Origin: Emticicia oligotrophica DSM 17448
GTDB taxonomy: Bacteria; Bacteroidota; Bacteroidia; Cytophagales; Spirosomataceae
DNA length: 64,000 nt
Direction: 5' to 3'
NCBI RefSeq assembly: GCF_000263195.1
Contig: NC_018748.1
Location: forward strand, 1,550,001 to 1,614,000
The position numbers and the translations under genes are program-made. This document shows, piece by piece, positions 62,019 through 64,000 of this stretch (its first letter is position 1; each line of letters opens with the position of its first letter). Below the pieces are notes generated by a model. It was not told the origin of the DNA. It worked only from the letters and a program-made list of their open reading frames with translations, and searched no databases.

Positions 62019-62318
62019 ATGAAGTATCAGTGTGACAATCATCAGAAGTGCATGAAGATGATACAGGCCGTTCTTGACGGTTCTGCATCTGCTGAGGAAA
62101 TCGAACACTTCAAGCAAAACATGGATGTGTGTATGCCGTGTATCGAGACCTATAAACTCGAAAAATGCATGAAGGAAGCCATGCAAGAAAAAGTTGAAAA
62201 GAAATGCTGTCCAGAGAAGTTAGTTCTTGATATTAAAGCAAAAATCGGACTGTCACTTTTAGTTTTAGGATTTATAGCAGTTGAAGTAAAATTATATTCA
62301 ATATTTTTTAGTTGTTAA
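62019..62318 (+). CDS. Putative zinc-finger anti-sigma factor
   Basis: The 99-residue protein follows the ECF sigma gene on the same strand. It resembles the short ZAS-type anti-sigma proteins of Bacteroidota, which have HxxxCxxC: here DVCMPC (C38, C41) with an earlier cysteine at C11. The position of the zinc-binding histidine, four residues before C38, is N34, so the canonical motif is broken; H30 and other cysteines (C5, C50, C63, C64) are nearby. Residues ~76-97 (LSLLVLGFIAVEVKLYSIFF) are hydrophobic, perhaps a membrane anchor or a frame-extended tail. It is co-directional, with a 151-base gap. A binding partner role is inferred from position. Confidence 0.65.
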   Translation: MKYQCDNHQKCMKMIQAVLDGSASAEEIEHFKQNMDVCMPCIETYKLEKCMKEAMQEKVEKKCCPEKLVLDIKAKIGLSLLVLGFIAVEVKLYSIFFSC

Positions 62319-62325
62319 TTCACTT

Positions 62326-62355
62326 GATAGTAAGCCTTTTACTATCGGTTTTTTC
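62326..62355 (+). terminator. Terminator of the sigma/anti-sigma operon
   Basis: GATAGTAA (62326-62333) and TTACTATC (62339-62346) form an 8-base stem with a 5-base loop, followed by GGTTTTTTCT. It starts 7 bases after the anti-sigma stop. Confidence 0.75.
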
Positions 62356-62371
62356 TAAAAAAATTAAATAG

Positions 62372-62422
62372 TATATTTGCAAAAATATTCGGCCGTCAAA
62401 TTTAGAATTTGATGGCTTTTTT
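62372..62422 (+). promoter_or_regulatory. Promoter with an immediate terminator-like leader hairpin upstream of gmk
   Basis: TATATTTG (62372-62379) matches TAnnTTTG, predicting a transcript start near 62386. The transcript would open with GCCGTCAAATT (62392-62402) paired with AATTTGATGGC (62406-62416), followed by a run of six T. A strong intrinsic-terminator shape at the very start of a leader could be an attenuator for gmk-nadD, or it may be a second terminator of the operon before it. No -33 TTTG was found. Confidence 0.5.
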
Positions 62423-62481
62423 AATAATTATAAAATCAGTTGTGGCTTTATTTAAGTCGTTGGCCATTAACTAATCTTCTC

Positions 62482-63084
62482 ATGAAAGGTAAAGCAATTA
62501 TATTTTGTGCCCCATCGGGCTCGGGTAAAACTACCATTGTTAAGCATCTACTTGACAAATACACAAATCTCGGTTTTTCAATTTCAGCATGTACTCGCGA
62601 TAAACGCGGGCGTAATGAAGAAAACGGCAAAGATTATTATTTCCTTAGTATTCATGATTTTAAAGAAAGAATTGATAGAGATGAATTTGTAGAATGGCAA
62701 GAAGTATACCCAGGAGCTTATTATGGTACACTAAAAACTGAAATCGAACGCCTGTGGGATGAAGGCAAAAATGTAATTTTTGATGTGGATGTAAAGGGCG
62801 GAATGAATCTGAAAAGATACTTCGGCGACAACGCTTTGGCAATTTACGTAAAAGTGCCTTCGATGGAAGAATTGGAAAGAAGATTACGCAGCCGTGGCAC
62901 TGACGATGAAGATAGCATTTCTAGAAGAATCTATAAAATGAAGTTCGAGATGGAGTTTCAAGATAAATTCGATGTCATTTTGCACAATGATGATATCCAA
63001 CATTCTTGGCAAAAAGCCGAAGAACTCTACGAGCAATTTACTAAAAATGAGTTAGTGATTACAAAAAAACCGTTGGAAGTGTGA
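62482..63084 (+). CDS. gmk: Guanylate kinase
   Basis: Gmk (200 residues) phosphorylates GMP to GDP with ATP. The start at 62482 gives the usual beginning [24 protein letters not shown] with the P-loop (residues 9-16); the ORF from 62440 adds 14 unrelated residues. The GMP-binding part [29 protein letters not shown] and [41 protein letters not shown] is intact, with [16 protein letters not shown] as the lid. The length is normal. nadD overlaps its 3' end by four bases (GTGA), so the two are translationally coupled. Confidence 0.95.
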   Translation: MKGKAIIFCAPSGSGKTTIVKHLLDKYTNLGFSISACTRDKRGRNEENGKDYYFLSIHDFKERIDRDEFVEWQEVYPGAYYGTLKTEIERLWDEGKNVIFDVDVKGGMNLKRYFGDNALAIYVKVPSMEELERRLRSRGTDDEDSISRRIYKMKFEMEFQDKFDVILHNDDIQHSWQKAEELYEQFTKNELVITKKPLEV

Positions 63085-63653
63085 AAATAGGTTTGTTCTT
63101 TGGTTCGTTTAATCCGATTCACGTGGGGCATTTGATTATTGCCAACACTATGGCCAATTGCACCGATTTGGAGCAAGTTTGGTTTGTGGTTTCTCCACAA
63201 AATCCGTTCAAGAAAAACAAAAGTTTATTGCATGAGTTTGACCGACTCACGATGGTAGAAAAGGCAATAGCCGATAATTTTAAGCTAAAGGCCAGCGATA
63301 TTGAGTTTTCGATGCCTAAACCAAGCTACACGATTGATACGCTCACGAAATTATCCGAACGCTACCCTCAACACGATTTTAAGTTGATTATGGGTGAAGA
63401 TAATTTGGTACAATTTGAAAATTGGAAAAACTACGATAAAATTCTTGAATATTACGAACTATATGTATATCCTCGCCCAAATACGGCCGAACATAATTTC
63501 AAGAATCATCCAAAAGTAAAGTTTATTGAAGCTCCTTTACTCGATATTTCAGCAACATTTATTCGAAATTCTATCAAAGCAGGTAAACCAATACGTTATA
63601 TGGTTTCTGATGAAGTAGATGAATATATTCGTTGGAAGAAGTTTTATTTATAA
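63081..63653 (+). CDS. nadD: Nicotinate-nucleotide adenylyltransferase
   Basis: NadD (190 residues) adenylates nicotinate mononucleotide in NAD synthesis. It starts with GTG at 63081, overlapping the gmk stop in GTGA. The nucleotidyltransferase motif [21 protein letters not shown] ([10 protein letters not shown], residues 8-17) and the second motif [13 protein letters not shown] (ISxTxxR) are present, with [11 protein letters not shown] and [23 protein letters not shown] between. This is the bacterial NadD layout, with normal length. It is the last gene of the gmk-nadD unit; a bidirectional hairpin separates it from the convergent reductase. Confidence 0.94.
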   Translation: MKIGLFFGSFNPIHVGHLIIANTMANCTDLEQVWFVVSPQNPFKKNKSLLHEFDRLTMVEKAIADNFKLKASDIEFSMPKPSYTIDTLTKLSERYPQHDFKLIMGEDNLVQFENWKNYDKILEYYELYVYPRPNTAEHNFKNHPKVKFIEAPLLDISATFIRNSIKAGKPIRYMVSDEVDEYIRWKKFYL

Positions 63654-63655
63654 AA

Positions 63656-63713
63656 TTTTGGGGCGAACATTCTGTTCGCATTAATACAATCAAACAGAAG
63701 ATTCACCCCAAAA
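63656..63713. terminator. Bidirectional terminator-like repeat between nadD and the partial reductase
   Basis: TTTTGGGG (63656-63663) and CCCCAAAA (63706-63713) are complementary arms, and a nested GCGAAC/GTTCGC pair lies at 63663-63679. Both genes end at its edges. Confidence 0.65.
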
Positions 63714-63714
63714 A

Positions 63715-64000
63715 TTATTTACTAATCTGCCCCGCCAAAACCTCAATTCCTTCCATAAAACTTACTGGCTCATAACCCAGCACCTCACGAGATTTCGTTA
63801 AATCAAAACCCGTTCTTGGCGGTCGTTTAGCTGGTTGAGAAAAAGTAGTAGAGTCGGCTTGTGCAATCAATGATTTATTAAGTTTAAAATAATCAGCAGT
63901 CATGATTGCCATTTCGTAAGGTGTAAGAAAATCTTTCCCTGAAATATTAAAAATACCTTCGGCTTCTTTGGTAGCAATCAATGCACAACCTTTGGCCAAA
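63715..64000 (-). CDS. SDR-family oxidoreductase, C-terminal part (dTDP-4-dehydrorhamnose reductase-like)
   Basis: This is the C-terminal ~95 residues of a protein whose start lies beyond the right edge. The piece reads GIFNISGKDFLTPYEMAIMTADYF, then AKRPPRTGFDLTKSREVLGYEP and FMEGIEVLAGQI, matching the substrate-binding end of extended SDRs such as RmlD, where a ...RPPxxxLD(T)xK...LG(Y/F)xP element is typical. RmlD makes dTDP-rhamnose for surface glycans; other epimerases are possible because the Rossmann half is not seen. The TTG at 63997-63999 is internal, not a start. It converges with nadD. Confidence 0.75.
   Translation of the reverse strand, partial: LAKGCALIATKEAEGIFNISGKDFLTPYEMAIMTADYFKLNKSLIAQADSTTFSQPAKRPPRTGFDLTKSREVLGYEPVSFMEGIEVLAGQISK

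Noticed and set aside
1-64000. CRISPR array, integrase, transposase or phage genes
   Set aside because: Looked for evenly spaced repeats and typical motifs; none was found in the window.

Overview
The window reads as chromosomal DNA of a low-GC member of the Bacteroidota, most likely order Cytophagales (inference). The signs are a SusC/SusD pair, the type IX secretion proteins PorU and PorV, families largely confined to this phylum (DUF4249, DUF4292, DUF5916), few Shine-Dalgarno sequences, and repeated promoter matches to the Bacteroidota consensus TTTG-N19-21-TAnnTTTG. No rRNA, tRNA, CRISPR array, prophage or insertion sequence was seen. Both ends are cut inside genes (ispE on the left, an SDR-family reductase on the right).

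Layout. 1-8 kb: end of ispE, a cytochrome oxidase subunit III, recO, then on the minus strand a leucyl aminopeptidase carrying an in-frame insertion of a dispersed repeat, an esterase, and a large FAD/Fe-S oxidoreductase. 8.1-21.3 kb: the main accessory block, all on the plus strand: susC, susD, two paralogous ~1,100-residue FG-GAP/UnbV lipoproteins and a lipoprotein joining a haem c motif to an FG-GAP-type propeller. It has no glycoside hydrolase, so it is not an ordinary polysaccharide utilisation locus. 21.5-25.2 kb: a TonB-dependent receptor coupled to a DUF4249 lipoprotein. 25.3-28.6 kb: flippase, glycosyltransferase and epimerase-like genes of surface glycan synthesis.

28.6-34 kb (minus strand): a MerC-type membrane protein behind a Zur-like palindromic operator, panB, and an envelope group made of an EnvC-like degenerate M23 protein, a DUF4292 lipoprotein and a TPR protein. 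34.5-38.2 kb: xylA, then mntH and an MntR-type regulator transcribed apart, with one palindrome between their two -33 elements. 38.3-46.7 kb: an LptF/LptG-type permease, argG, a DUF5916 outer-membrane protein, a glycerophosphodiesterase, a GH3-family protein and an FAH-family hydrolase. 46.8-52 kb: an acetyltransferase, porV and porU. 52-56 kb: SprT-like, ruvX, mazG and two thioredoxin-fold proteins. 55.7-64 kb: purU, a PorE-like OmpA protein, heptose kinase, rsgA, an ECF sigma factor with its putative anti-sigma factor, gmk and nadD.

The strongest leads are: (1) the SusCD + UnbV + haem-propeller block, a candidate undescribed surface system; (2) three families of small palindromic repeats, one inserted in frame into pepA and one whose two copies differ by a compensatory base-pair change; (3) the mntH/mntR shared operator; (4) the merC operator, which overlaps both promoter elements.
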